From the NCBI GenBank assembly GCA_964526505.1, contig CAZGJC010000011.1:1-48700 (forward strand): a stretch of 48,700 nt of DNA, in the 5' to 3' direction. The notes under the pieces are model-generated. The model was not told the DNA's origin. It saw only the letters and a list, made by a program, of their open reading frames with translations, and made no database searches. Shown here piece by piece: positions 35,734 to 44,653 of the stretch (position 1 is the stretch's first letter; each line of letters begins with the position of its first letter). The position numbers and the translations under genes were made by a program. Source of the DNA: SVTX01 sp964526505 (GTDB taxonomy: Bacteria; Bacillota; Clostridia; Oscillospirales; CAG-272).

Positions 35734-36750
35734 ATGAGTATAAAAATAGGCGACGTTGTTTTAAAACACGGAATTATGCTTGCACCGATGGCAGGCGTTA
35801 CGGACCGTGCTTTCAGGAAAATATGCCGTGATTGCGGTGCGGAATTTACAGTGAGTGAGATGTTGTCGGCAAAAGCGTTATGCTACGAGCAGATGAGTAA
35901 AAAAGAGAATTTTTGCTCAAAAACAGCACCTCTTGCGATGTTGGGAGCGGATGAATATCCGTCCGCCGTGCAAATATTCGGATGTGAACCGTCTTATATG
36001 GCACAAGCCTCGGCAATGCTTGAAAGTCTTGAATACAACGGTTGCACATCACAGATATCTCCGTCGGCAATAGATATAAATATGGGCTGTCCCGTTCACA
36101 AGATAATATCAAACGGCGAGGGAAGTGCGATAATGAAAAATCCCACGCTTGCGTACGATATTGTGCGTGCGGTGAAGAACGCTTTGAAACGTACTCCCGT
36201 CACAGTGAAAATACGTGCCGGATTTTCCAATGACAAGTTAAACGCCGTTGAGGTTGCACAGGCGGTGGAAGAAGCGGGTGCGTCGCTTGTCTGCGTTCAC
36301 GCAAGGACAAGGGAACAGATGTACACCCCGGGGATAAATCCCGAAATAATTGCAGAAGTGAAAAATTCGCTCAAAATTCCCGTTATCGGCAACGGCGACG
36401 TTTACACGGCGAATGACGCACTGAAAATGATGAGCGATACGGGGTGTGACGGAGTTATGATTGCGAGAGGAGCAAGGGGAAATCCGTGGATATTCTCCGA
36501 AATTTTATCCGCTCTCGAAGGAGGGGAATATAAGTCTCCGAGTCTTGAAGAAAAAAAGCAAACGATGCTTTTGCAATTGTCTTTGATGATTGAAGAAAAG
36601 GGCGAGAGGGTAGCAGTGGCGGAGGCAAAAAAACATATTGCGTGGTATATACACGGTGTGCGTGACGCAACGGGTATGCGTAACAGGGTTATGGGTTGTG
36701 TATCCGCAGGAGAGTTGCGTCAAATAATCTCGGAAATAGATGAGGCGTAA
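35734..36750 (+). CDS. dusB: tRNA-dihydrouridine synthase DusB
   Basis: The 338-residue TIM-barrel flavoprotein has LAPMAGVTDRAFRKICRDCGA near residue 16, DINMGCPVHKI near residue 110 with the catalytic Cys, VKIRAGF near residue 153, VHARTREQMY near residue 187, IGNGDVYT near residue 214 and MIARGARGNPWIF near residue 240. It reduces uridines in tRNA D-loops with FMN and NADPH. It stands alone with its own promoter. Confidence 0.95.
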   Translation: MSIKIGDVVLKHGIMLAPMAGVTDRAFRKICRDCGAEFTVSEMLSAKALCYEQMSKKENFCSKTAPLAMLGADEYPSAVQIFGCEPSYMAQASAMLESLEYNGCTSQISPSAIDINMGCPVHKIISNGEGSAIMKNPTLAYDIVRAVKNALKRTPVTVKIRAGFSNDKLNAVEVAQAVEEAGASLVCVHARTREQMYTPGINPEIIAEVKNSLKIPVIGNGDVYTANDALKMMSDTGCDGVMIARGARGNPWIFSEILSALEGGEYKSPSLEEKKQTMLLQLSLMIEEKGERVAVAEAKKHIAWYIHGVRDATGMRNRVMGCVSAGELRQIISEIDEA

Positions 36751-36937
36751 TATCAATATCCGAGATTTTCAAAGGTTTGAAAATGAATAAATCAAGTGTC
36801 CTCACTTGCAAAAAGCGGTATAATGAATATTTTAAAAATTAAATCTTAATTGTAAAATATAATTAAAAAGTATTGACGAATTTGATATTTTATGATATCA
36901 TAATACACGTATATCAATTTTTTAATTGGAGGAAGTT

Positions 36938-38941
36938 ATGAAAAGAAAAATTCTTATTCTTGCAATAGCGATGATGGTTTTTGTTCTTTGTCTTACCGCT
37001 TGCGGTGGTGACGATAACAAAGACACGCCGAAAGAAACGCAGGCGAATACCGAAGGCAATACCGACAGCGGTGATAACGGCGGTGATCAAACGCAATGCG
37101 AGAAGAACGGACATACAGAAGTTATAGATCCCGCAGTTGCATTTACTTGTACAACGGACGGCAAAACCGAGGGCAAGCATTGTTCGGTTTGCGGAGAAGT
37201 TCTTGTTGCACAGGAAGTTGTAAAGGCACATCACATTGAAGTTATCGACAAGGAAATTCCTTTTACTTGTACAACAGACGGTATGAGCGAGGGTAAACAC
37301 TGCTCCGCATGTAAAGAAGTCCTCGTTGCACAGGAAGTTGTAAAAGCACATCACGTTGAAGTTATAGATATAGCGGTTGACGCCACATGTACGACGGCAG
37401 GTCTTACAGAGGGAAGTCACTGTGCGGGTTGCGGTGAAGTTTATACTGCTCAGCAGACAATTGAAAAACTCGGACATAATTTTGAGGGCGATCAATGTAC
37501 GAGATGCGGAAGAACGTACAGCACGGGTCTTGTTTACGAGGACGTTGAGGGCGGTTGCATTATAGCCGGAATCGGAACTTGTACGGACAAAGAAATTATC
37601 GTTCTCGGTTCGCATGACGGAAAAACAATTCTCGGAATCGGCGAGTATGCGTTCAAGGGATGCAGTATAACAAGCATTATTATTCCCGATGGCGTACTTT
37701 CAATAGGCAAGGGTGCGTTCGACGGTTGCAGTAATTTGACGGAGGTTATACTTCCCGAAGAAATTACTTCAATTGGCGAGGAAGCGTTCAGATATTGCAC
37801 GAGACTTGAAAGCCTCAATATTCCCGCAAGCGTTAAAACAATCGGCAAAAACGTTCTCTTCGGTTGTGCTAAAATAGAGGCGATTACGGTTGCACAGGGA
37901 AATGAGATTTATCATTCAAACGGCAACTGTCTTATCGAAACGGCAAGCAAAGTTTTGATTGCCGGAACAAACAACAGCATTATTCCCTCTGACGGAAGCG
38001 TTATCGAGATAGGTTCTTATGCGTTCAGTCACAGAGACGCACTTGAAAATCTTACAATTCCCGAGGGTATAAAGAAAATTGCCGACTACGCTTTTTACGG
38101 CTCACAGTTGGTAAGCGTGGAATTTTCCGCAGACGTTGAATACATAGGTAACCGTGCGTTCTATTCTTGCCGTGAACTTGAAAACATCACGTTTGCAAGT
38201 GGCGGCAAACTTACGTTTATCGGTGAGTCTGCGTTTGCAGGTTGCGTAAGTCTCGGATACAACAGTGCAAACAACGAGGCAATTTCCATTTCACTTCCCA
38301 CGGGCATTACGGCAATAAACGAAGCCACGTTTAAGGATTGTTACAAACTTTACGACATTACCATTCCCGCAACGGTTGCGAGCATTGGTAAAAATGCGTT
38401 CTATTCTTGCACGTCGCTTTCCGGAATAGTTATTCCCGCAAGCGTTACAAGCATTGACGCAACCGCTTTCCGCTACTGCGGTCAGTCGCTTTTGTATATT
38501 ATTGTTGACGAAGGCAACACCGCTTACACGTCTCTTGACAATAATTGTCTTATAGAAAAGGCAACACACACGCTTATGCTCGGTTGCAATTCAACGATTA
38601 TTCCGACCGACGGAAGCGTTACTTCCATTGCAGACTATGCGTTCTACGGTTGCACAAAACTCGGTGCGTCCGATGGTGAAGACGAAGTGATATTCGTGAT
38701 TCCCGAGACTGTTACATACATCGGAAATTATGCGTTCTATGATTGCACTTCACTTGAAAATATCAAGATATCATCAAATGTTACATATATCGGCGAAGCG
38801 GTATTCGATAATTGCTCGTCATTCGCACTCGTATACTTTGACGGAACAAAGGAACAGTGGAACTCCATAGAAAAGGGAGACGGTTGGGACAGTTACACGG
38901 GATACACCGTTAAATGCTCCGACGGCGAAATTAAAAAGTAA
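36938..38941 (+). CDS. BspA-type leucine-rich-repeat lipoprotein
   Basis: The start ATG follows GGAGGA. A signal segment ends in LTACGG (lipobox, near residue 22), followed by an Asp/Asn/Thr-rich linker. About three 40-residue Cys-rich repeats come next (FTCTTDGxxEGKHCSxC.EVLVAQEVVKAHH), each with CxxC-like pairs. From about residue 195 to the end there are BspA/TpLRR repeats (IPxSVxxIGxxAFxxC). It is full length at 667 residues and ends at a terminator. The module order (lipobox, linker, Cys/His module, repeats) parallels the gene at 293-2171, so the two are paralogues. The ligand is unknown. Confidence 0.9.
   Translation: MKRKILILAIAMMVFVLCLTACGGDDNKDTPKETQANTEGNTDSGDNGGDQTQCEKNGHTEVIDPAVAFTCTTDGKTEGKHCSVCGEVLVAQEVVKAHHIEVIDKEIPFTCTTDGMSEGKHCSACKEVLVAQEVVKAHHVEVIDIAVDATCTTAGLTEGSHCAGCGEVYTAQQTIEKLGHNFEGDQCTRCGRTYSTGLVYEDVEGGCIIAGIGTCTDKEIIVLGSHDGKTILGIGEYAFKGCSITSIIIPDGVLSIGKGAFDGCSNLTEVILPEEITSIGEEAFRYCTRLESLNIPASVKTIGKNVLFGCAKIEAITVAQGNEIYHSNGNCLIETASKVLIAGTNNSIIPSDGSVIEIGSYAFSHRDALENLTIPEGIKKIADYAFYGSQLVSVEFSADVEYIGNRAFYSCRELENITFASGGKLTFIGESAFAGCVSLGYNSANNEAISISLPTGITAINEATFKDCYKLYDITIPATVASIGKNAFYSCTSLSGIVIPASVTSIDATAFRYCGQSLLYIIVDEGNTAYTSLDNNCLIEKATHTLMLGCNSTIIPTDGSVTSIADYAFYGCTKLGASDGEDEVIFVIPETVTYIGNYAFYDCTSLENIKISSNVTYIGEAVFDNCSSFALVYFDGTKEQWNSIEKGDGWDSYTGYTVKCSDGEIKK
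37118..37477 (+). repeat. Three 120-bp tandem repeats in the lipoprotein gene
   Basis: GAAGTTAT recurs at 37118, 37238 and 37358. Units one and two are closely similar (for example the shared VAQEVVKAHH coding segment); unit three is more diverged. The period is 120 bases, 40 codons. Confidence 0.85.
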
Positions 38942-38955
38942 TATTTACAAAAAAA

Positions 38956-38986
38956 TCCTCCAAAGCATTTGCTTTGGAGGATTTTT
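38956..38986 (+). terminator. Terminator after second BspA-like gene
   Basis: ATCCTCCAAAGC, ATTT loop, GCTTTGGAGGAT, then TTTTT. Perfect 12-bp stem. Confidence 0.93.
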
Positions 38987-39047
38987 GCTTTGCAAACTTT
39001 TTTATCGGTGAAAAGTACGGAGATGTTAAATTTTAAAAATAATTATG

Positions 39048-39076
39048 TTGCAAAATGACAAAAAATATATTATAAT
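39048..39076 (+). promoter_or_regulatory. Promoter of the flavin-reductase-like gene
   Basis: TTGCAA at 39048-39053, 17-base spacer, TATAAT at 39071-39076. Confidence 0.7.
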
Positions 39077-39123
39077 AAACTTGGTATATTTGATATATTA
39101 AACAACAAATTAAGGAGAAAAAT

Positions 39124-40050
39124 ATGAGTAGTTTTGAAAATTTGAGAATTGTTGACAATTTTTATCAAACGTCACTTTACTTTCCGATGCCCACGGTAAT
39201 TATCAGCACACTCTGCGAGGATGGAAGCACAACTCTCGGTCCGTACTCTTTGGTACAGCCGTATTACGTTGCGGGAAAGGATTATTATGCAATGCTGTTG
39301 TGCTGTCGTAATTCGTCCAACACAGCACAAAATATTTTACGAAACGGAAAATGTACCCTCAATTTTATTGATGACAAGCCAGAGACGTTCAAGGAAGCGG
39401 TTAAACTTTCGTGGCCCGGAGATAAACCGTCGGATAAAATGCCGAAGTGCAACTTCAAACTTGAAAAGAGCATGATCGAAGAGGAAACAGGTGAGTTGAG
39501 ACCTATGGTATTGACTGATGCCATTGAGGCGATAGAATGTACGTGGATGCGTGAACTTGACGGTGCGGACAGCGACAGAGCGGGTGAACTTAACGGGTAT
39601 GACGCTCCGTATCACGATTTTAACGGTATAACGAGTAAATTCGGAGCCCATTTTATTCTCAGAGTTGACAAAATATTGATGAAGAAGAAATACAGCGATG
39701 CCATAATCAATGGTGTTCGTGCAAAAGATTTTCCACCTCTCCCGGTAGATTACGGATATCGTGATTCCAAAAACTTCTGGTTCCACAGAAAGACGAAAAT
39801 GAGAGCGGAGTTACTTCAAATGAGAAAAGCGTCGCTTGAATCCGTTCGTTATGCCGCAGACCGTGCGGATGACAAAATCAAATTTACCGATGATGCATTG
39901 ATGACCGTTCTCGGTGTCCCGAGAGTATTCCTTTCTCTTGTACTTAAAGGTTGTGTTGACTGGGCAAGGGAAAACGGCGTTGAACTTATCACCGCCGAAC
40001 ATATGAAGATAATACAAGATAAGCGAGCGAAAGAGAAGAATAAAAAATAA
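39124..40050 (+). CDS. Flavin-reductase-like split-barrel protein
   Basis: The 308-residue protein has an FMN-binding split-barrel region over about the first 200 residues: FPMPTVIISTLCEDGSTTLGPYS near residue 21, YAMLLCCRNSSNTAQNILRNGKCTLNFI near residue 60 and later FGAHFILRVDKI near residue 177, the pattern of flavin reductase-like domain proteins. The remaining 100 residues are helical and basic, ending KRAKEKNKK, with no known domain. The substrate is unknown. Strong AAGGAG ribosome binding site. The stop overlaps the next start by one base. Confidence 0.7.
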   Translation: MSSFENLRIVDNFYQTSLYFPMPTVIISTLCEDGSTTLGPYSLVQPYYVAGKDYYAMLLCCRNSSNTAQNILRNGKCTLNFIDDKPETFKEAVKLSWPGDKPSDKMPKCNFKLEKSMIEEETGELRPMVLTDAIEAIECTWMRELDGADSDRAGELNGYDAPYHDFNGITSKFGAHFILRVDKILMKKKYSDAIINGVRAKDFPPLPVDYGYRDSKNFWFHRKTKMRAELLQMRKASLESVRYAADRADDKIKFTDDALMTVLGVPRVFLSLVLKGCVDWARENGVELITAEHMKIIQDKRAKEKNKK

Positions 40051-40499
40051 TGAAGAGCAGAAAATTTTACGGCGAAGAATACGGCTCCTTGCAACGAAAG
40101 AAAGCCGGAAACCCAAAACTTCAAACTTTGGATGATCTCTATGCCATCCTTCGAAAAGCGTGGTATAAGGAAACGGCGTATCCATCATGCCAGGCGGAGT
40201 GGGTTGAGTCTGATCCTTCGTATGGTCAGTGTGCAATTACCGCCATGCTGGTTTATGATATGTTTGGCGGATCAATACATCGTATTCGTGTGAACGGAGG
40301 CGGAACGCACTATTTTAACAAGATCGACGGTCATTACATTGATCTTACCGTAGAGCAGTTTGACCTGTATGATATTCCTGTCTCCTACGAGCCGAACGAG
40401 GAAATGCCGAGACAATACTGCGGAAAGAATGCGGATACCGCCAAGCGGTATAAATTGCTCGTTGAACGCATCACTCGAATTCTTGAAGCGGAGCAATAA
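40050..40499 (+). CDS. YunG-like protein
   Basis: The 149-residue protein has the YunG pattern: CQAEWVESDPSYGQCAITAMLVYDMFGG near residue 48, followed by GGGTHYFNKIDGHYIDLTVEQF near residue 85. These conserved Cys, Gln and His residues suggest a papain-like fold, but activity has not been shown for the family as far as I know. From here on, base and codon use drift from those of the genes to the left, and this is the first gene of the accessory mosaic. Confidence 0.75.
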   Translation: MKSRKFYGEEYGSLQRKKAGNPKLQTLDDLYAILRKAWYKETAYPSCQAEWVESDPSYGQCAITAMLVYDMFGGSIHRIRVNGGGTHYFNKIDGHYIDLTVEQFDLYDIPVSYEPNEEMPRQYCGKNADTAKRYKLLVERITRILEAEQ

Positions 40500-40518
40500 A
40501 ACGATTGGAAGAAATAGT

Positions 40519-40944
40519 ATGATAAAAGAACTTATGCACGACCCGATATTCCTGGTGGGAAAGTCGGATGCTGCCATAAAAGATGATTTGCAGGTTGCAC
40601 AGGACCTAATTGACACGCTGAAAGCCCATAAAGAGACCTGCGTGGGCATGGCGGCGAATATGATCGGAGAACGCAAACGCATCATCGCCTTTCTTGATGA
40701 AAGCGGACGAGTTCCTACATACACGGTAATGCTCAATCCCGAGATTATTAAGAAAGAAGGTGTGTACGACGCCGAGGAGAGTTGCCTGTCGCTTCTCGGC
40801 GGTCCCCGTAAATGCAAACGATATAATACCATCAAGGTGCGGTATCAGACGTTGGAAATGCAGACACGCATAAAAAACTTCACCGGCCGGACGGCACAGA
40901 TCATACAGCATGAGATAGATCATTGTAATGGGATATTGATTTAA
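40519..40944 (+). CDS. Peptide deformylase-like protein
   Basis: The 141-residue protein keeps all three deformylase motifs: CVGMAANMIG near residue 39 (usually GxGLAAxQxG, here with Asn in place of Gln), EESCLSL near residue 86 with the metal-binding Cys, and QHEIDHCNGILI at the end with HExxH-type His and Glu. It is short and ends directly after the third motif, like the small PDF-like proteins of Firmicutes. It might remove formyl groups from nascent peptides, or act as an accessory deformylase. In the same frame a protein-like tail continues past the stop. Confidence 0.8.
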   Translation: MIKELMHDPIFLVGKSDAAIKDDLQVAQDLIDTLKAHKETCVGMAANMIGERKRIIAFLDESGRVPTYTVMLNPEIIKKEGVYDAEESCLSLLGGPRKCKRYNTIKVRYQTLEMQTRIKNFTGRTAQIIQHEIDHCNGILI

Positions 40945-41082
40945 AACTCGGAATACGTTCCGAAATATTACATTGATAAGAAAAAACAAGAAATTTTTTC
41001 ATTATTGCAATTTTATGTGCCGGTAGATATGCAAGATGGTATTTATGCAGATCTTTATAATTTAAAAATTGAAGGAGAATAG
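40945..41082 (+). pseudogene. C-terminal gene remnant without a start
   Basis: Directly after the deformylase stop and in the same frame, an open stretch of 45 codons reads like the end of a real protein (for example KYYIDKKKQEIFSLLQFYV and the final DLYNLKIEGE) and stops at 41080-41082. It has no start codon with a ribosome binding site. It could be the tail of a lost gene or of an extended deformylase-like protein cut by a stop codon. Confidence 0.5.
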
Positions 41083-41088
41083 TATTAT
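41058..41088 (+). repeat. 31-bp repeat, copy 1
   Basis: Thirty-one bases from TAATTTAAAAATTGAAGG to AGTATTAT recur at 45155-45185 with two changes. Here the sequence holds the last codons of the gene remnant and the ribosome binding site of the following frame, but the ATG found in copy 2 is replaced by ATC. Confidence 0.85.
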
Positions 41089-41320
41089 CCCACTGCGTGA
41101 TAACAAGGATATCCGCTATGCCGACAAAGACACGCTTATGCGAGCGGTGTACGAGAAATATGCCGTCAAGCAAAAGAACTACGACGAGGAGATCCCACCC
41201 GGAAGTTACGCAGTCGAACAAACTCAAAACGAGCGGAACTATCCGCAGAGCAGTAGAATGGTAAGACGACCACACGGAGCAAAACTCCACGGTCAGCCAA
41301 GGCCCGAAGAAAGCAATTAA
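41069..41320 (+). pseudogene. Orphan reading frame, probably a 5'-truncated gene
   Basis: The frame encodes about 80 residues (core PLRDNKDIRYADKDTLMRAV and EEIPPGSYAVEQTQNERN). The only start is a TTG inside the 31-base repeat, behind which AAGGAGA would be misplaced. At the position where the repeat's copy 2 has an ATG, this copy has ATC. The 3' end is followed by a good terminator, so it was probably once transcribed. I do not recognise a family. Confidence 0.5.
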
Positions 41321-41328
41321 ATCAAAAC

Positions 41329-41370
41329 GAGTGCCGAGCTTCCACAAAAAAGGACTCTCGGCACTCAATT
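41329..41370 (+). terminator. Terminator after the orphan frame
   Basis: GAGTGCCGAG and CTCGGCACTC form a perfect 10-bp stem with an 18-base loop, followed by AATTTT. The following stretch to 41578 holds no gene that I can see. Confidence 0.8.
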
Positions 41371-41578
41371 TTGGGTTTACGGTAAACAAAGAAACGCTTC
41401 TTGCTGATGATAACTATCTTTTAACTAACGTGCGATGCCTTGGCAAATTGATAGATTTTTTAGTGTTTGCTTTGTTAATATCATTGCCTTATTGTTCGTA
41501 CATTTGAATAGTAAATTTGAGGGGATTTGCTAATGGTGAGTAATCACGGTTTTTATGCACATGCTTTTTGATTGATAC

Positions 41579-42190
41579 TTATATGATAAGCTGTATTATT
41601 GTAATTAATGTGATCAAGGATCCGAGGTATGCGAACGAAAAATCGGCGATGGATACGTCTGTCGTATTATTGCTAAGCGAAGCATAAGCGGGGCTACTTG
41701 TCATTCCATCAGCAATGACTAATCCTTGATGCAATGGATATTTTTTCCTTAGCAACTTACAGAGCACCCAACCACAAATAATTGCCATAAGAGTTATAGG
41801 TATTCCGTACAGAATGAATCTTACGTCAAATAATATGTTTTGTGTTCCTGTTGAGAATCCGGTGCAGGCAAAGAACAGTGCCAGTCCTAAATTTTTCAAT
41901 ACTTTGAGACATTGCGATGAAGCCAGATTGTGCTTGAAAGTTTTGTAATAGATATGACCAACGAGAATTCCTGCCATCAATGTACAGACAGTCGTACTAA
42001 ATGTTAGAGATGCGATTTTGATGTTTCCCGGAATATTTCCGCAAAGTGCAGTAAGACAGGTCAAAATCAGTTCGGGAGTTATCTTGCTTTTTGTGTCATG
42101 TTGCGGTGAGCATTGAGCTTTGTTATCGGTAGGTTTTTCTGCAAATAATTGTACGAAGAAAACAACGAGTATGACTCCGAACAGATATGT
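41579..42190 (-). pseudogene. C-terminal fragment of an AspT/YidE-type permease
   Basis: The fragment of about 200 codons has hydrophobic helices and segments typical of the aspartate-alanine exchanger (Asp-Al_Ex) domain: LGTYLFGVILVVFF at its 5' end, TLMAGILVGHI, LGLALFFACTGFSTGTQ and the final GSLITLITIIQLI. The first half of the permease is missing. At its 5' edge it joins the ligase fragment in a different frame near 42180-42190. The frame from the junction to the stop is open, but no proper start or ribosome binding site is visible. Confidence 0.7.
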
Positions 42191-42899
42191 GCCTAAGTGT
42201 TTGAGCCGCTGTCCCCCGATTGAATCTTGCCATAATTGAAAGAAGAGTAGGAGTTCCGCAGAAAGCCGTGATCTTATATTCGTTGATCAATTCAAGCATC
42301 CGTGTGGGATTGAACCGTTCGGAATAGAAACGGATATTTGCACCGCAAACAATAGCGGTTAGAAACTCACCGGTCAGTACTGCACAGTGATATAGGGGAC
42401 GAGCTATCAAGATGGTATCGCTTGTGTTCATCTGAAAATATTCGGATATATCTGATATGTTTGTCATAATATTCTTTTCACTGAGCATGACCCCTTTAGG
42501 CTTTCCGGTCGTTCCAGAAGTACACATGATAATAGCGGGGTGTTCTGTGGGAGTGATATACTGACTGTTTTTGATATTGTGCACGGTAAGCTCTCCGCCT
42601 GTGTCCACAATGATCCCGTCAGGGCTAATGGTATCAATAATCTTGTCACAATGTGTTTTGCCATATCTCGCAGAAAGCGGAACAGCGGTCACCTCGGCGG
42701 CAAAGCAGGCCAGGAGTGCTATAGAGGCTGCCATTTCAGAGGAGCAGATAATGCCACAACATTTGAATATCTTGAGCTGTTCTGCCAATTGCTCTGCCAA
42801 TATCGATACCTGCTCAAAAGTAAGTACTTCCCGGTTTTCTTCTGTTTTTTGCGTGGGATATGAAAGTAATTTGCTTTTAATGTGTTTCCAAAGCTTCAT
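42123..42899 (-). pseudogene. Truncated AMP-binding (acyl-CoA/acyl-ACP ligase) gene
   Basis: The intact N-terminal part of about 235 residues has the adenylate-forming core motif AIIMCTSGTTGKPKGVMLSEKN near residue 125, then RPLYHCAVLTGEFL near residue 168 and ITAFCGTPTLLS near residue 216. After HISV (about 42185) homology ends, the frame continues out of register for about 20 codons and stops, so the later AMP-binding motifs and the C-terminal lid are lost. It is a truncated ligase, not an active one. Its start overlaps the BtrH-like stop by four bases (ATGA), so the two were one operon. Confidence 0.8.
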
Positions 42900-43906
42900 T
42901 GCACCATTCTCCTTTCTGCTTTGTCAATAAAAGCCCGTAGCAGGTCTTTTTCTAATTCGGCAATATTCTTAAGTTTGTTCCTTATGGTTACCAGCAGGGA
43001 GTCTCTTCTTTTTTTATGATGCGAGGCATACAGCATTCGTATGTCATTGGCATTTTTTACAATGTTGCGATATGCATTGCTTGTATTTGAATCCATATTT
43101 AAAATCCCTTCGATCTTTTGCAATCTTTCAAGCATAAATGCTTTTTGTTCCCACAACATTCTAAATACTCGCCAATCAAGTTTTTTATATGGTATTACTC
43201 CATTATATAGTCGGTCTACATATAGCATTAAGTACTCGTGTACAACAATCCCCAAGGCGTCATTGTTCAGATCGTCAACGGGATATTTATCTAAATTGGA
43301 GTCCATGTATTTTTTTAAGTTGTCGCATACCCTGGTTGGATTTATGTGAATTTCATTATTTGTTGGTTTTACTCCCACAATGGTTCCATGTATTTCATGG
43401 GATTGCATATATTCTCTGCTTTTATTAAAGCATTTTTGGGATATATCAAATCCTCTGTAAATCCAATTTTGATCATACGCATATATCTTGTATGTTTTTT
43501 CGTGCTGATTATATCCATATATTAATCCGTCATGATTGAAATGCCGTATATTATACCACGACTTTCCTTCAATAAAAAAGTCGTCTAAGCCATCAAAGTT
43601 TACATAATATCCATTATCGATAAGTTTACGGATCAAAGGATTAATGTATCCGTTTAGAAATCGCATTTGATATACTTGTCTTTCGAAGTTGGGGTTATCT
43701 GCCCAACATGAATTAACAATACCGATGTTTGGAGATGAGAAACCATTCAAAAATGATTTGCTACAGCTTAATATCATTGATTCGTTAATATACCAGTTTC
43801 TGATGCTAGGATTGTTGTGAATGATCGCACCGGCTAAACCTTGGAAATGTAATGTGCTATAAAAAGGCATCTCCAAGGGGAGTTCATTGTTCTTCTTGAC
43901 ATTCAT
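42896..43906 (-). CDS. BtrH-like (butirosin biosynthesis H-type) protein
   Basis: The 336-residue protein has the layout of BtrH_N/DUF4872-type proteins: an N-terminal cysteine-protease-like part with FLNGFSSPNIGIVNSCWADNP near residue 53, then FFIEGKSWYNIRHFNHDGLIYGYN near residue 108 and YKIYAYDQNWIYRGFDIS near residue 137, and a helical C-terminal half. BtrH-type enzymes transfer acyl groups from acyl carrier protein to an acceptor; butirosin BtrH acylates an aminoglycoside. An adjacent acyl ligase fits such a pathway. The frame is intact. No promoter is visible upstream because an unrelated truncated gene starts 45 bases away on the other strand. A+T-rich compared with the left half of the window. 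Confidence 0.75.
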   Translation of the reverse strand: MNVKKNNELPLEMPFYSTLHFQGLAGAIIHNNPSIRNWYINESMILSCSKSFLNGFSSPNIGIVNSCWADNPNFERQVYQMRFLNGYINPLIRKLIDNGYYVNFDGLDDFFIEGKSWYNIRHFNHDGLIYGYNQHEKTYKIYAYDQNWIYRGFDISQKCFNKSREYMQSHEIHGTIVGVKPTNNEIHINPTRVCDNLKKYMDSNLDKYPVDDLNNDALGIVVHEYLMLYVDRLYNGVIPYKKLDWRVFRMLWEQKAFMLERLQKIEGILNMDSNTSNAYRNIVKNANDIRMLYASHHKKRRDSLLVTIRNKLKNIAELEKDLLRAFIDKAERRMVQ

Positions 43907-43951
43907 TTATATCACCACCTGCATATTTATTCACAAGTTTTACGACATCAC

Positions 43952-44497
43952 ATGCCGTATTTAATTCGAATGGATTCATATGCTTATGCGAAACAAATGT
44001 CTATTGACGAATGGTTGGGAGTGATAGTGAAGGCTTCGGCTTTAACTCACGCGCACGACCGATCGAAGATCGGATGCCTTATTTATGCTTTTGTGCTGAT
44101 GAGCCTACTGAAAGATAAAGGCAAGGACGGGTTCGAAGATGGACTCAAAAAAGCCAAGCGTTATCTAAATGCCTGCGGGGAGTTTACTCCGTATGAGAGA
44201 ATTTTTAATAATGATTTTGCAACATTGCCCCGTGATGAAATTAAAAGTAGCGGATATGTTGTTGACACACTTGAAGCGGCACTTTGGTGCTTACTAACAA
44301 CTGCGAGTTACCGTGACTGTGTTCTCAAGGCGGTTAATCTTGGTGATGACACCGATACGGTTGCCGCTGTTGCAGGCGGTCTTGCAGGTGTGCTGTATGG
44401 TTATGATGCTATCCCAACGGAATGGCTTGATACGTTGAAGTGCAGAGATTATATCGAGGCAATGTGTGATAGAGCAAGTGAGAGTTGGGAAAAATAA
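43952..44497 (+). pseudogene. C-terminal fragment of an ADP-ribosylglycohydrolase (DraG/ARH family)
   Basis: The fragment of about 180 residues carries the second half of the fold: LTHAHDRSKIGCLIYA near residue 36, VVDTLEAALWCLLTT near residue 97 and the metal-binding NLGDDTDTVAAVAGGLAGVLYG near residue 130. The first metal-binding motif and about 100-130 N-terminal residues are missing, and the sequence upstream does not contain them in any frame. No ribosome binding site precedes the ATG. It could only work as part of a complete protein elsewhere. Confidence 0.85.
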
Positions 44498-44653
44498 TTA
44501 GTAAAGCGGAGCGTACATATAAAAAAGATAATCTCGTTAATGAGTTTGCAAGATTAAGTGTAACTTAAAAATCAGTGGATGGATTTCATTCGCTGAATTT
44601 AAGTAGAATGTGGTGTTTTTATACTACACAAGAACACCACCGAGAGTAACCAT

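Noticed and set aside
41579..42899. A natural ligase-permease fusion protein
   Set aside because: The two parts are in different frames, and both lack half of their families' usual length.
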